Positions 1 to 10,951 of a stretch of 64,000 bases of DNA are shown here, in pieces. Source of the DNA: Halalkalibacter nanhaiisediminis (GTDB lineage Bacteria; Bacillota; Bacilli; Bacillales; Bacillaceae_D). The position numbers were made by a program, and so were the translations under genes. The first letter of the stretch is position 1. Every line of letters begins with the position of its first letter. The notes beneath the pieces were generated by a model. That model searched no databases. It saw only the letters and a list, made by a program, of their open reading frames with translations, and was not told the DNA's origin. The stretch lies in contig NZ_VLKZ01000003.1 in assembly GCF_007830185.1 (NCBI RefSeq), forward strand, positions 1-64,000, written 5' to 3'.

Positions 1-220
1 AAGTAGTCTCATGATATTTGATCGACATGCCAATTTGAAGTATCGATATGGGAACCGGAAGTTCTGGTGCCGGGGATTCTATGTCGATACAGTAGGCAGA
101 AATAAGAAACAAATACAAGAATATATTAAGAATCAGCTGAGAGAAGACTACATGGGTGATCAGTTAACATTATTCGAAGAACATGACCCTTTTACTGGTG
201 AGAAAAATAAGAAGAAATAA
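1..220 (+). CDS. tnpA: IS200-family Y1 transposase TnpA, C-terminal part (cut by window edge)
   Basis: This is the C-terminal end of a single-strand transposase of the IS200/IS605 superfamily, a small enzyme that cuts and rejoins single-stranded DNA through one tyrosine. The reading frame is open to base 2, so the real start and the HUH metal-binding motif lie outside the window. The visible 72 residues match the family end: MIFDRHANLKYRYGNRKFW, then a helix with QEYIKNQ, whose Tyr sits where the nucleophile is expected, and a short acidic and basic tail. No tnpB follows, which fits an IS200-type element with tnpA alone. Activity cannot be judged from this part. Confidence 0.88.
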   Translation, partial: SSLMIFDRHANLKYRYGNRKFWCRGFYVDTVGRNKKQIQEYIKNQLREDYMGDQLTLFEEHDPFTGEKNKKK

Positions 221-349
221 GGAAATTCTTTAGAATTAGTGAGTGAATGTGGTGCAGACGGGAAACCCTTTCAGTGGGCCTTTAAGGCCAAGGCCGGTAA
301 GAGAGGCTTTCAGCCGCAGAACAAACCACCAGTTCACACTGGTGGTTTT
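1..349 (+). mobile_element. IS200-type insertion sequence, right end
   Basis: The transposase end is followed by about 130 bases of non-coding DNA rich in short complementary stretches. It ends in a perfect subterminal hairpin with arms AAACCACCAGT (323-333) and ACTGGTGGTTT (338-348) around a 4-base loop. IS200/IS605 elements carry such hairpins near their ends as transposase recognition sites and have no terminal inverted repeats. The exact right boundary is inferred; the left end is outside the window. Ordinary yqfC sequence begins about 100 bases further on. Confidence 0.75.
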
Positions 350-454
350 GATTTGAAGGTGAATAAGGAGTGTGAGTTTTCTCTTGTTTGATAACGATTT
401 TGAGTGATATAGACTGGCTTTTTGTCATAAAGATGAGTGAGAGGGGGTTCGCAC

Positions 455-745
455 ATGAAAAAGATGAGACAGCAGATGAAGAACTGGATGACGAAGCAGA
501 TGCAGCTTCCTGCTGATGTCATGATGGACCTGCCGCGTATTACGATGATTGGTCAGCTTCACATTTATATCGAAAATCATCGCGGTGTCTTGCGATTCTC
601 AAATCAAGAATTGCGTTTATTGCTAAAGAGCGGGCAGCTTTTAATAAAAGGTGATCACTTTGTCATTAAGACGATCCTTCCTGAGGAATTGCTGCTAGAG
701 GGACGAATTGACCAAGTTCTCTATATAGATGAATCTCGTACATAG
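455..745 (+). CDS. yqfC: Sporulation protein YqfC (YabP/YqfC family)
   Basis: This 96-residue protein of the YabP/YqfC family is made in the mother cell during sporulation in B. subtilis and is linked to spore envelope formation; its biochemical role is unknown. The family signature is the central segment LPRITMIGQLHIYIENHRGV, followed by the SGQLLIKGDHF region near the C-terminus. The ATG at 455 is chosen because GAGAGGGGG (439-447) sits 7 bases upstream; the in-frame GTG at 437 would overlap that site. It is followed after 58 bases by yqfD, its usual partner. No sporulation promoter was firmly recognised upstream. Confidence 0.9.
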   Translation: MKKMRQQMKNWMTKQMQLPADVMMDLPRITMIGQLHIYIENHRGVLRFSNQELRLLLKSGQLLIKGDHFVIKTILPEELLLEGRIDQVLYIDESRT

Positions 746-803
746 CTTGAGAGCTTAAAAAGGTGAGAAGTATACGGTTATGTCAAAGGGGGAAGAGCTA
801 GGA

Positions 804-1991
804 ATGAAAAATAATTGGATGAATTTAATTCGTGGTTATGTGCGGGTACGAATTGATGGCGCTTATCCAGAAAGATTTTTAAATCGTTGTATCGAGGAAG
901 ATCTTTCTATTTGGCATATTAAGCGAGTGGGTGAGGAGAGAATTGTTTTTTATATGGATGTAGAGGATGCGAAACGAATTCGGCCTTTATTACGTATGAC
1001 AAACTGTAAGGTTGTCTTTTCTAAACGTAGAGGATTGCCATTTATGTTCAAGCGTATGATTCATAGATCAGGCTTTGTTGTTGGGTTAATTGCCTTTTTT
1101 ATGATCATGTTTACTCTCTCGAATATGGTTTGGAATATTGAGGTGAAAGGTGCCTCTCCAGCTGTTGAACATGAGCTTCGTCAAGTTATAGAACAAATGG
1201 GTATTAAGCGTGGAGCCTTTCGTTTTTCTCTTCCAAGTGTTGAATTGATTCAGCGTGATGTTACTGAGCTAGTTGCAGGAGCAACTTGGGTTGGTGTTCG
1301 TCAAAAAGGGACGACCTATGAGTTTGAGGTAGTTGAACAGCAGCTTCCTGAAGAAGCTGAGCGATTTAGTCCACGACATCTTGTTGCCACTAAAAAAGCG
1401 ATTATTCATGATATATTCGTTCAACATGGTCAAGCGCTTGTTGAGCCAAATGATTTTGTTCGTCCAGGGGATATTTTAGTATCTGGTTATATTGGGAAAG
1501 AAGGAAAAACAGAAGTTGTTCCAGCTCAAGCAGTCGTTCTTGGGGAAATTTGGTACAAGTCTCTTGCATCTGTTCCATTAGAAACATTATTCACAACTTT
1601 AACAGGCGAAAAAGATTCTAATCATTTTTTGTCGATTTATAATGTGAACATTCCAATATGGGGTTTTGGAAAAAATGAATTTGAAACGTTTGAACAATTT
1701 GATCTTGAGAGACCTTTTCACATTTTTAACTGGCGGTTACCAATCACTTATAAACGAATTGATCTACTTGAAACGAATGCTTTTGAGCGAACGTATACAA
1801 AAGAGCAGGCCGTCTTGGCTGCTAGGGAGAGAGCTCGTGTCGATTTAATGAAACATTTACCAGAAGGAGCGGAAATCATTGGCGAAAAAGTTTTGCACGA
1901 AGCCCTAGAGAATGGTAAAGTTAACTTACAGATTCATTACCAAGTAATAGAAGATATCACATCGGAGCAACCGATTATTCAAGGAGATTGA
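804..1991 (+). CDS. yqfD: Sporulation protein YqfD
   Basis: This 395-residue sporulation membrane protein lies in the yqfC-yqfD-phoH order found across spore-forming bacilli. A basic cytoplasmic N-terminal part of about 90 residues is followed by one strong membrane segment (about 90-110) and a long extracytoplasmic domain, typical of YqfD. The start is set at ATG 804 because AAAGGGGGAAG (785-795) is 8 bases upstream; an in-frame ATG at 780 has no such site. The stop lies 5 bases before the phoH start, so the two genes are probably co-transcribed. Mutants of B. subtilis are impaired late in sporulation; the molecular role is not established. Confidence 0.92.
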   Translation: MKNNWMNLIRGYVRVRIDGAYPERFLNRCIEEDLSIWHIKRVGEERIVFYMDVEDAKRIRPLLRMTNCKVVFSKRRGLPFMFKRMIHRSGFVVGLIAFFMIMFTLSNMVWNIEVKGASPAVEHELRQVIEQMGIKRGAFRFSLPSVELIQRDVTELVAGATWVGVRQKGTTYEFEVVEQQLPEEAERFSPRHLVATKKAIIHDIFVQHGQALVEPNDFVRPGDILVSGYIGKEGKTEVVPAQAVVLGEIWYKSLASVPLETLFTTLTGEKDSNHFLSIYNVNIPIWGFGKNEFETFEQFDLERPFHIFNWRLPITYKRIDLLETNAFERTYTKEQAVLAARERARVDLMKHLPEGAEIIGEKVLHEALENGKVNLQIHYQVIEDITSEQPIIQGD

Positions 1992-1996
1992 GTCTA

Positions 1997-2962
1997 TTGT
2001 CAGAAACGAAAACGATTCAGCTAGAAGTCAAGAATGCCAATGAGACCCAAGCTCTTATTGGTCCACATGACCGACATTTAAAACGAATAGAGGAACAACT
2101 AGGTGTTACGCTTGTGACTCGAGGTGAAGCCGTATTAGTGACAGGAAATCCTGAGCAGGCTTCTCTTGTTCAATCTATTCTGTCTGCCCTTATCGAGCTT
2201 ATCCGAAAAGGTATTTCAATATCAGAGCGTGATGTCGTGTATGCGGTACAGCTTGCCGAGCAAAATCGTCTCGATGAATTGCTTGAGCTATATGACGAAA
2301 AAGTAGCGACAAACGTAAAAGGTAAGCCGATTATGGCTAAAACGCTTGGACAACGTCACTACGTATCCGCGATTCGAAAAAAAGACATGGTCTTTGGTAT
2401 CGGCCCTGCTGGAACTGGAAAGACGTATTTAGCGGTTGTCATGGCTGTTACAGCTCTTAAAGATGGACATGTTAAGCGGATTGTGCTTACGCGCCCTGCT
2501 GTTGAAGCTGGTGAGAGCCTTGGATTTCTACCTGGTGATTTAAAAGAAAAGGTCGATCCTTATCTACGTCCTCTCTATGATGCCCTTCACGATGTGCTGG
2601 GGGTAGAACAAACGACGCGATTAATGGAGCGAGGAACGATTGAAGTTGCACCGCTTGCTTATATGCGTGGTCGTACACTTGATGATGCTTTTGTTATTCT
2701 TGATGAAGCGCAAAACACAACTCGGGAACAGATGAAGATGTTTATTACAAGACTTGGCTTTGGTTCCAAAATGGTGATTAATGGTGATTTAACGCAAATT
2801 GATTTACCACGCGGGAAAAAATCTGGCTTAAAAGTGGCAATTGAGATTTTAACGGATGTGAGAGGTTTGGCATTTATTTATCTTCAACAAACAGATGTTG
2901 TTCGTCATACTCTTGTTCAACAAATTATTCAAGCATATGACAAGCATATGGAAGAAGAATAA
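1997..2962 (+). CDS. phoH: PhoH family P-loop ATPase
   Basis: PhoH-like protein of 321 residues, a cytoplasmic P-loop NTPase family with a helicase-like fold tied to RNA metabolism. An N-terminal KH-like part (about 1-90) precedes the ATPase core with Walker A GPAGTGKT (about 136-143) and Walker B VILDEAQ (about 233-239). TTG at 1997 is preferred: AAGGAGA (1981-1987) is 9 bases upstream, while the in-frame TTG at 1988 touches that site. Its position after yqfC-yqfD and before pgpH-ybeY is the conserved context. A terminator-like hairpin separates it from pgpH. Confidence 0.95.
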   Translation: MSETKTIQLEVKNANETQALIGPHDRHLKRIEEQLGVTLVTRGEAVLVTGNPEQASLVQSILSALIELIRKGISISERDVVYAVQLAEQNRLDELLELYDEKVATNVKGKPIMAKTLGQRHYVSAIRKKDMVFGIGPAGTGKTYLAVVMAVTALKDGHVKRIVLTRPAVEAGESLGFLPGDLKEKVDPYLRPLYDALHDVLGVEQTTRLMERGTIEVAPLAYMRGRTLDDAFVILDEAQNTTREQMKMFITRLGFGSKMVINGDLTQIDLPRGKKSGLKVAIEILTDVRGLAFIYLQQTDVVRHTLVQQIIQAYDKHMEEE

Positions 2963-3367
2963 TGAAGCGCTCTAAATGAAGGGGTGTCCCTAACAGACCA
3001 TAAGTGAAATGATTCCGATTTTTTAAGTCGGTTATCTCCTAGTTTTAGGATAGGTTCTACTAGCATTTAGTAGAGCGAGATATAAGGAAGGCGTCCTTCA
3101 CTCTAGGAGGCGTTTATACGAAGAGGCTGGCTCAAAACCGAAGTGTCTAACCGCTAATGCTCAGCATATCGTTGAACGCGATATATTGTGTGATGTTATC
3201 GGGGGCTTAAGGAGTCAGTCTCTTTCTTTTTGTCTAGTCAGAAAGGATAAAATCTATAGTAACTTTCTGAACTTAAGCCTTAGATCAAATAGGTTTGGTG
3301 AGGAGCTAAGTTTTTCTCATAGGCATAATTGAAATAAGCGAAGGATAGGAAGCTGAGGTGATTTATC
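2963..3367 (+). other. Intergenic region phoH-pgpH with structured leader
   Basis: No coding signal is seen in these 405 bases. The first half holds short inverted repeats, for example CTACTA/TAGTAG around 3057-3073. The second half has the long terminator-like hairpin listed separately. The last 40 bases carry the pgpH ribosome binding site GAGGTGA. A promoter for pgpH must lie downstream of the hairpin, between about 3235 and 3340, but no convincing -35/-10 pair was identified. Confidence 0.5.
3123..3232 (+). terminator. Long imperfect hairpin with T-run after phoH
   Basis: GAGGCTGGCTC (3123-3133) pairs with GAGTCAGTCTC (3212-3222) through nine Watson-Crick pairs and two G-U pairs, with about 78 bases between the arms, and is followed by TTTCTTTTTG. 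This suits a factor-independent terminator for the yqfC-yqfD-phoH unit. The G-U pairs would weaken it on the opposite strand, so it is likely one-way. Confidence 0.55.
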
Positions 3368-5521
3368 TTGAAGAGACGTTCACCGATTGATCAACTAAAA
3401 TGGTGGAATCGTATTCGTGACCATCAGTACATAAGAACAATTCTTTTTTTCATAATGGGGATACTACTCTATTTACTTATGCTTGGAAATGTTATACCTG
3501 AAACGCTTGATATTCGGTTATCGCAAATCGCAGATCAAGATATTCGCTCCCCTATTACTGTAGAGAATAGAGCTGCTACAGAGGAACGACGAAATGAAGC
3601 GATCGAAGCGATTGGGCCAATTTATGAGCAAAAACGTGAGTATGCCCAAAATCAGGTCGTGAAAGTGAATGATATTTTTGATTTAATCAATCGAGTGAGA
3701 AATGATATACCTGTAGAAGATAATGGAATAAGTGATGAAGATTATTTTGCAGAACAGATCGAACTTGTTCAGAGAGAAATTTCTGATGGGACAAGCAATG
3801 ATTTATCGGAAGATACTTTGATCACGCTATTAGAAACGTCCGATACTCAGCTACAAATTGCCAGGGAAGCAACGACGAATGCTGTCTTTGAAATTATGAG
3901 TGAGAGAGTGACCATTCGTGATTTAGCAGAAGCTAAGGAGGAGGCAAGTAATCAAATTGCTGTTTTGACAGTAAGTAACAGCCTGTCAGAAGCGATGACT
4001 GAGGTTGCTCAATTTGCCATTATTCCTAACTATATTTACGATGCAGAAGCGACTGAACAACTAAGACAAGAAGCAACTGAGAGCATTGAACCAGTGCTCA
4101 TTCGAGAAGGACAACTTCTTGTTGAAGAGGGGGAAATCATTAATCATGCCATTTATGAACAGCTTCGAATAGTTGGTCTGTTAGATGATTCCTTGAACAT
4201 TTATCCATATATTGGCCTGGCTCTTCTAGTTCTCTTAATTATGGGTATGCTCAGTTATTATCTGAACGAAGCGCAGACATCTGTGAAAAAAAATAATAGC
4301 CATTTACTCATGTTCACGTTGATTTTTATGGTGACAGTTGTGTTAATGAAAATCACAAGTTATCTCGAAGGTTTAGAGATACAAGGAATTGGATTTTTCG
4401 TTCCAGTATCAATCGGAGCGATGCTAATCACTTTATTAATTCACACACGTGTTGCTCTCTTTACAAGTATTATGTTTGCGGTTATTGGTAGTATTCTCTT
4501 TAGTGATTCGACTTCTGGAACATTTCAATTTACGTATGGTTTTTACATGTTGTTTAGTTCATTTGCAGGTGCTTATTTTCTGAATAAATCTAACCGTATT
4601 TCGCGGGTTTTGTTAGCAGGATTATTTGTTTCTGGTATTAATATCATTACGGTAATCGCGTTATTATTTATGAAGGCGGTTCAAAACAATTGGATTGATG
4701 TTGGGTTACACGTGGGTTTTGCCTTTCTTTCTGGATTTATCGCGGCCGTTCTAACAATTGGCCTTTTACCGTTTTTTGAAGCAGGCTTTGGAATTCTATC
4801 GACAACAAAACTAATTGAACTATCAAATCCTAACCATCCGCTATTGCGTAAAATTTTAGTCGAAACGCCAGGAACTTATCATCATAGTGTCGTGGTCGGA
4901 AATTTAGCTGAAGCGGCGTGTGAAACGATTGGAGAAAATGGATTGCTTGCTAGAGTTGGCTCATACTATCACGATTTAGGCAAAACTAAGCGCCCCCATT
5001 TCTTTATTGAAAATCAGCTTAAAATGGACAATCCTCATGATAAAATCTCGCCTCAGTTGAGTAAGACTATTATCATTGCTCATCCTTATGACGGAGCCGA
5101 GTTACTTCGGGAGTATAAGATGCCAAAAGAGATCATTGATATAGCTGAGCAGCATCATGGAACATCTTTGCTTAAGTTTTTTTATCATAAGGCAAATCAA
5201 GATTCGGAACAAACGATACCTGAGTCGCAGTTTCGTTATCCAGGTCCTAAAGCGCAGTCAAAGGTTTCTGCTGTTGTAGGAATTGCTGACAGTGTCGAGG
5301 CAGCGGTACGTACAATTCAGAAACCGACACCTGATAAAATAGAGGCGCTTGTTCGAAAAATTATTCGAGATAAGCTTGAAGACGGACAGTTTGATGAGTC
5401 AGATTTAACTTTACGTGAGCTTGATCAAATTGCTGTTTCGATTTGTGAAACGTTAAAGGGGACGTTTCATCAACGTATTGAATACCCAGAGGATGTAAAA
5501 GGAAAGGGAGATAAGAAATGA
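3368..5521 (+). CDS. pgpH: 7TM-HD cyclic-di-AMP phosphodiesterase PgpH (YqfF)
   Basis: This 717-residue membrane phosphodiesterase of the 7TMR-HD family cleaves cyclic-di-AMP; B. subtilis and Listeria PgpH are the studied members. One N-terminal membrane helix (about 22-43) is followed by an extracellular domain (about 45-270), several membrane helices (about 275-480) and a cytoplasmic HD domain with HHS (about 503-505) and YYHDLGK (about 533-539). The TTG start at 3368 has GAGGTGA (3354-3360) 7 bases upstream. The stop overlaps the ybeY start by ATGA, so pgpH heads the chain pgpH-ybeY-dgkA-DUF502-cdd-era. Confidence 0.95.
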   Translation: MKRRSPIDQLKWWNRIRDHQYIRTILFFIMGILLYLLMLGNVIPETLDIRLSQIADQDIRSPITVENRAATEERRNEAIEAIGPIYEQKREYAQNQVVKVNDIFDLINRVRNDIPVEDNGISDEDYFAEQIELVQREISDGTSNDLSEDTLITLLETSDTQLQIAREATTNAVFEIMSERVTIRDLAEAKEEASNQIAVLTVSNSLSEAMTEVAQFAIIPNYIYDAEATEQLRQEATESIEPVLIREGQLLVEEGEIINHAIYEQLRIVGLLDDSLNIYPYIGLALLVLLIMGMLSYYLNEAQTSVKKNNSHLLMFTLIFMVTVVLMKITSYLEGLEIQGIGFFVPVSIGAMLITLLIHTRVALFTSIMFAVIGSILFSDSTSGTFQFTYGFYMLFSSFAGAYFLNKSNRISRVLLAGLFVSGINIITVIALLFMKAVQNNWIDVGLHVGFAFLSGFIAAVLTIGLLPFFEAGFGILSTTKLIELSNPNHPLLRKILVETPGTYHHSVVVGNLAEAACETIGENGLLARVGSYYHDLGKTKRPHFFIENQLKMDNPHDKISPQLSKTIIIAHPYDGAELLREYKMPKEIIDIAEQHHGTSLLKFFYHKANQDSEQTIPESQFRYPGPKAQSKVSAVVGIADSVEAAVRTIQKPTPDKIEALVRKIIRDKLEDGQFDESDLTLRELDQIAVSICETLKGTFHQRIEYPEDVKGKGDKK

Positions 5522-5988
5522 ACTTAACCATCGATTTCAATGATGAAACGGGTATAATAAAAGAAAAGCATCAGGAGCTTGTTGTTAATTTATTAAATCA
5601 AACAGCGAAAATGGAAGGATTGGCTGGTGAAGTAGAGGTATCGGTTACTTTTGTCGATGAGAAGCGTATTCAAGAAATCAATCACGAGTACAGAGATAAA
5701 AATCAGCCAACGGATGTGATTTCCTTTGCTTTAAATGACGAAGGAGAAGGTGAGCTTGCTATTGATGTTCCAGGTATGCCAAATATGCTAGGTGATATTA
5801 TCATTTCTGTTCCTCATATTGAAGCACAAGCGGCTGAATATGGTCACACATTTGAACGGGAGCTAGGATTTTTGACTGTTCATGGGATGCTCCATTTGCT
5901 TGGATACGACCATATGACAGAAGCCGAAGAGAAGGAAATGTTCTCAAGGCAAGAGGACATTTTAACGACTTATGGCCTTACAAGATAG
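5518..5988 (+). CDS. ybeY: Endoribonuclease YbeY, 16S rRNA maturation
   Basis: YbeY (YqfG) is a small metal-dependent endoribonuclease needed for 16S rRNA 3'-end processing and ribosome quality control. The 156 residues contain the zinc-binding H-x3-H-x5-H motif within VHGMLHLLGYDHM, at His122, His126 and His132. Length is normal for the family. It overlaps pgpH by 4 bases and dgkA by 17 bases, so expression is translationally coupled. This neighbourhood (phoH-pgpH-ybeY-dgkA-era) is one of the most conserved in Firmicutes. Confidence 0.96.
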   Translation: MNLTIDFNDETGIIKEKHQELVVNLLNQTAKMEGLAGEVEVSVTFVDEKRIQEINHEYRDKNQPTDVISFALNDEGEGELAIDVPGMPNMLGDIIISVPHIEAQAAEYGHTFERELGFLTVHGMLHLLGYDHMTEAEEKEMFSRQEDILTTYGLTR

Positions 5989-6361
5989 AAATCGAAAAGG
6001 GTTCAAGCGCTTACTAAGGTCATTTGGATATGCGAGTTGCGGGCTCCGTCATGTGATTAGACATGAGCAAAACATGCAAATACATATCGGTGCCGCCCTT
6101 ATCATCTTAATCAGTGCTGGATTATTGCAATTACCTCTTGTACAATGGTTGATCCTCCTTTTAGTCATTGCTGGGATGTTTGCGTTAGAAATTATGAATA
6201 CTGCGATTGAGCGCACTGTTGACCTTGTGACAGAAGAGTTTCATCCTTTAGCAAAAAGGGCAAAGGATATTGCGGCAGCAGCAGTATTTGTTTATAGTTT
6301 CTTTGCCGTGATCATTGGTCTTATCTTGTTTGTGCCGCCTCTTCTTCGTTTGATTCTTTAA
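5972..6361 (+). CDS. dgkA: Undecaprenol/diacylglycerol kinase DgkA
   Basis: This small integral membrane kinase of 129 residues has three membrane segments. In Gram-positive bacteria DgkA phosphorylates undecaprenol and so recycles the cell-wall lipid carrier. The signature EIMNTAIERTVDLV (about 72-85) holds the conserved Glu and Asn residues of the active site. The start lies inside ybeY, a 17-base overlap in another frame; an internal start further down would remove the conserved basic N-terminal segment RNRKGFKRLLRSF. It is followed after 38 bases by the DUF502 gene. Confidence 0.94.
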   Translation: MALQDRNRKGFKRLLRSFGYASCGLRHVIRHEQNMQIHIGAALIILISAGLLQLPLVQWLILLLVIAGMFALEIMNTAIERTVDLVTEEFHPLAKRAKDIAAAAVFVYSFFAVIIGLILFVPPLLRLIL

Positions 6362-6399
6362 CGAACGAGAGAAAAGATTAAGTGAGAGGAGCATCCCCA

Positions 6400-8439
<2,040 letters not shown>

Positions 8440-8533
8440 TGTTTGACATTAAAATGTAAAAGAATAATAATTTATATTTAATAAAGCGACTCAAATGGCC
8501 TAAAACTTTGACTTATTTGAGTCGTCTCTGCTT

Positions 8534-8565
8534 CAATGGCTGGGTGAATAGCCATTGTTTTTTTT
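8534..8565 (+). terminator. Terminator after era
   Basis: Perfect stem CAATGGCT (8534-8541) and AGCCATTG (8550-8557) with an 8-base loop, followed by a run of eight T. Just upstream lies another inverted repeat, GCGACTCAAAT with ATTTGAGTCGTC (8485-8525 region). Confidence 0.88.
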
Positions 8566-8720
8566 ATGACAAAAGATTATAGTATCAATACAAGAAAAAA
8601 TTGTCATTAGCATGCTGTTAAGCTTGTTTAATTAGCAATATTTCCTTAACATGTTTCGAGAAAACAAGGTCATCATACAAGTATAGAGCGTTGGAGTCAT
8701 ATAGAAAGGTGGAATCTGAT

Positions 8721-8867
8721 ATGCTCGATTTTTCTTGGAAGGTCTTTTCAATGACAGGGAATCTTGATACGTATTTGCTTATGAAAGAACTTGAACGTGA
8801 TTTTGGTGAGCAGTTTGGACAAGATGACATGGAGGAAACAGAGACCCTCGACGCTCCTACACATTAA
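8721..8867 (+). CDS. yqzL: YqzL family small protein
   Basis: This 48-residue reading frame begins MLDFSWKVFSMTGNLDTYLL, which matches the YqzL family found between era and recO in bacilli. AAAGGTGGA (8705-8713) stands 7 bases before the ATG. The rest of the protein is acidic (MKELERDFGEQFGQDDMEE). The function is unknown. It precedes recO by 45 bases and is likely co-transcribed with it. Confidence 0.88.
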   Translation: MLDFSWKVFSMTGNLDTYLLMKELERDFGEQFGQDDMEETETLDAPTH

Positions 8868-8912
8868 TAGTATGTTGACACCTCACAGAGAAGGATGTGT
8901 GGTGAAAAACGA

Positions 8913-9665
8913 ATGATGCAGAAAGTGGAAGGTATCGTAATTCGAACGATTGATTACGGTGAATCGAATAAAATTGTTACGCTTTTTACGCGAGAACTAG
9001 GAAAAATCGGTGTAATGTCTCGCGGTGCTAAAAAGCCGAAAAGTCGTCTAGCAGCGGTATCACAGTTATTAATTTACGGCACCTTTTTATTTCAGAAGAG
9101 TCAAGGGCTTGGAACGTTAAATCAGGCTGAAATCATTGATTCATTTCGTGATGTGCGACATGATTTGTTTCGCGCCTCATATGCGACATATATGGTCGAG
9201 ATGACTGATAAGTTAACAGACGAGAAGCAGCCTAACCCTTCTCTTTTTGAATTACTGTATCAAATGCTTCATTATTTAGATGAAGGTGTTGATGCGGATG
9301 TTCTGCTTAGGATTTTTGAAATGAAAATGCTAGCTGTTGCAGGGATTCGTCCACAGCTAGATGAGTGTGTCAGCTGTGGTTCAACGGAAGTACCTGTTGC
9401 ATTTTCAATAAAAGATGCGGGTTTTCTCTGTAAGCGTTGTGTCCATAAAGATGAACGTGCTTATCAGCTCTCAGCTCATTTGGCAAGATTGTTACGCTTG
9501 TTCTATTATTTTGATTTAGAACGACTTGGACAAATCTCTTTGAAGCAAGAGACGAAGCAACAGCTTAAAGAGATTATTTCTGCCTATTATGATGAATATT
9601 CAGGTTTGCGCTTAAAGTCAAAGCGGTTTCTTGACCAATTGGAACGCATGGATGATCTTCGTTAA
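8913..9665 (+). CDS. recO: DNA repair protein RecO
   Basis: RecO (250 residues) works with RecF and RecR to load RecA on SSB-coated single-stranded DNA. The N-terminal OB fold reads KVEGIVIRTIDYGESNKIVT, followed by the helical part and a zinc knuckle with CVSCGS and CKRC (about 150-180). ATG 8913 is preferred: GGTGA (8901-8905) lies 7 bases upstream, whereas the in-frame ATG at 8895 directly abuts its purine stretch. The MMQKVEGI start agrees with the usual family N-terminus. The tail KRFLDQLERM is typical. Confidence 0.94.
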   Translation: MMQKVEGIVIRTIDYGESNKIVTLFTRELGKIGVMSRGAKKPKSRLAAVSQLLIYGTFLFQKSQGLGTLNQAEIIDSFRDVRHDLFRASYATYMVEMTDKLTDEKQPNPSLFELLYQMLHYLDEGVDADVLLRIFEMKMLAVAGIRPQLDECVSCGSTEVPVAFSIKDAGFLCKRCVHKDERAYQLSAHLARLLRLFYYFDLERLGQISLKQETKQQLKEIISAYYDEYSGLRLKSKRFLDQLERMDDLR

Positions 9666-9673
9666 CTACTATG

Positions 9674-9702
9674 TTGACACTGGTTGCGAAGTTGAGTATG
9701 AT
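9674..9702 (+). promoter_or_regulatory. SigA-type promoter of glyQS
   Basis: TTGACA (9674-9679), a 17-base spacer, then TATGAT (9697-9702). Transcription should start near 9709, just before the T-box leader. Confidence 0.8.
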
Positions 9703-9708
9703 GCTAGT

Positions 9709-9945
9709 AATAACATATGGCGCAAAGAAGGAATTAAGTACTTACCGTTTTTAAAGAAAAAAGCGACCCTAGGGTGGTGTAAGCTAGGGCTTTAGCTGTA
9801 AGGAAGGCACTCTGGAGCGCAATTTGGTGAAAGTGATTTGAGGATACTTACATGTAACCTTAGATAAATAGGGTGGAACCGCGGGAATAGCTCTCGTCCC
9901 TATGTCGTATTATCGGCATAGGGATGTGGGCTATTTTCTTTGTAC
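9709..9945 (+). promoter_or_regulatory. Glycine T-box leader controlling glyQS
   Basis: This leader RNA senses uncharged tRNA-Gly. The T-box sequence AGGGTGGAACCGCG lies at 9870-9883. A specifier-type GGC occurs in AAGGCACTC within the first domain (about 9805). The terminator pairs AATAGC with GCTATT and TCCCTATG with CATAGGGA (about 9885-9935), followed by TTTTCTTT. When uncharged tRNA pairs with the T-box, the antiterminator replaces this hairpin. The glycyl-tRNA synthetase genes follow, as the GGC codon predicts. Exact ends are inferred. Confidence 0.93.
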
Positions 9946-10060
9946 TTTAGGGGAGTATTGCTCTGCAGAGAATCCTATTTCCCCCATAAAGCTTAGTGAT
10001 AATAAAACCTATTTTTCACCAAAGTGCAATCGCGCATTACATTTGAGGAGGATATAAAAA

Positions 10061-10951
10061 GTGAATGTACAAAACATGATTTTGACATTGCAAGAGTATT
10101 GGTCGAAACAAAACTGTATGATCATGCAAGCCTATGATACAGAAAAAGGGGCAGGGACAATGAGCCCGTTCACGCTTCTGAGAACGATTGGTCCAGAGCC
10201 TTGGAATGTGGCATATGTCGAACCATCACGTCGTCCTGCTGATGGTCGTTATGGTGAAAATCCGAATCGACTTTACCAACATCATCAATTCCAAGTCATC
10301 ATGAAGCCTTCGCCAATTAATATTCAAGAGCTTTATCTTGATAGTCTTAAAGCGCTTGGTATTAATCCACTTGAGCATGATATTCGTTTTGTTGAAGATA
10401 ACTGGGAAAATCCAACTCTTGGTTGTGCTGGGCTAGGCTGGGAAGTGTGGCTTGATGGGATGGAAATTACTCAATTTACGTACTTCCAACAAGTTGGTGG
10501 GCTTGAAGCAAACCCCGTTTCAGCTGAAATTACGTACGGACTTGAGCGTTTAGCGTCTTATATTCAAGATAAAGAAAATGTATTTGATCTTGAGTGGGTT
10601 GAAGGGTTCACATATGGGGACATTTTCAAGCAACCAGAGTATGAGCATTCTAAATACACATTTGAAGTGTCAGATAGTCAAATGCTCTTCTCGCTTTTTG
10701 GGACATACGAACAAGAAGCGAAGCGTGCGCTTGATGAAAACCTTGTTTTCCCAGCTTATGATTATATCCTAAAATGCTCACATACGTTTAACTTGCTTGA
10801 TGCGAGAGGAGCGATTTCTGTTACTGAGCGTACAGGCTATATTGGCCGTGTTCGTAATTTGGCACGTACAGCTGCAAAGCTATACTATGATGAGCGTGAA
10901 CGCCTTGGTTTTCCAATGTTAAAGAAAAAGGAGGGAGAGAGCCATGAGTAA
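10061..10951 (+). CDS. glyQ: Glycyl-tRNA synthetase alpha subunit
   Basis: The alpha subunit (296 residues) carries the class II aminoacylation core of the bacterial alpha2beta2 glycyl-tRNA synthetase, which charges tRNA-Gly with glycine. The conserved start [15 protein letters not shown] and the motif [20 protein letters not shown] are present. GTG 10061 is the start, with GAGGAGGAT (10045-10053) 7 bases upstream. The stop overlaps the glyS start by 8 bases. The operon is under T-box control. Confidence 0.98.
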   Translation: MNVQNMILTLQEYWSKQNCMIMQAYDTEKGAGTMSPFTLLRTIGPEPWNVAYVEPSRRPADGRYGENPNRLYQHHQFQVIMKPSPINIQELYLDSLKALGINPLEHDIRFVEDNWENPTLGCAGLGWEVWLDGMEITQFTYFQQVGGLEANPVSAEITYGLERLASYIQDKENVFDLEWVEGFTYGDIFKQPEYEHSKYTFEVSDSQMLFSLFGTYEQEAKRALDENLVFPAYDYILKCSHTFNLLDARGAISVTERTGYIGRVRNLARTAAKLYYDERERLGFPMLKKKEGESHE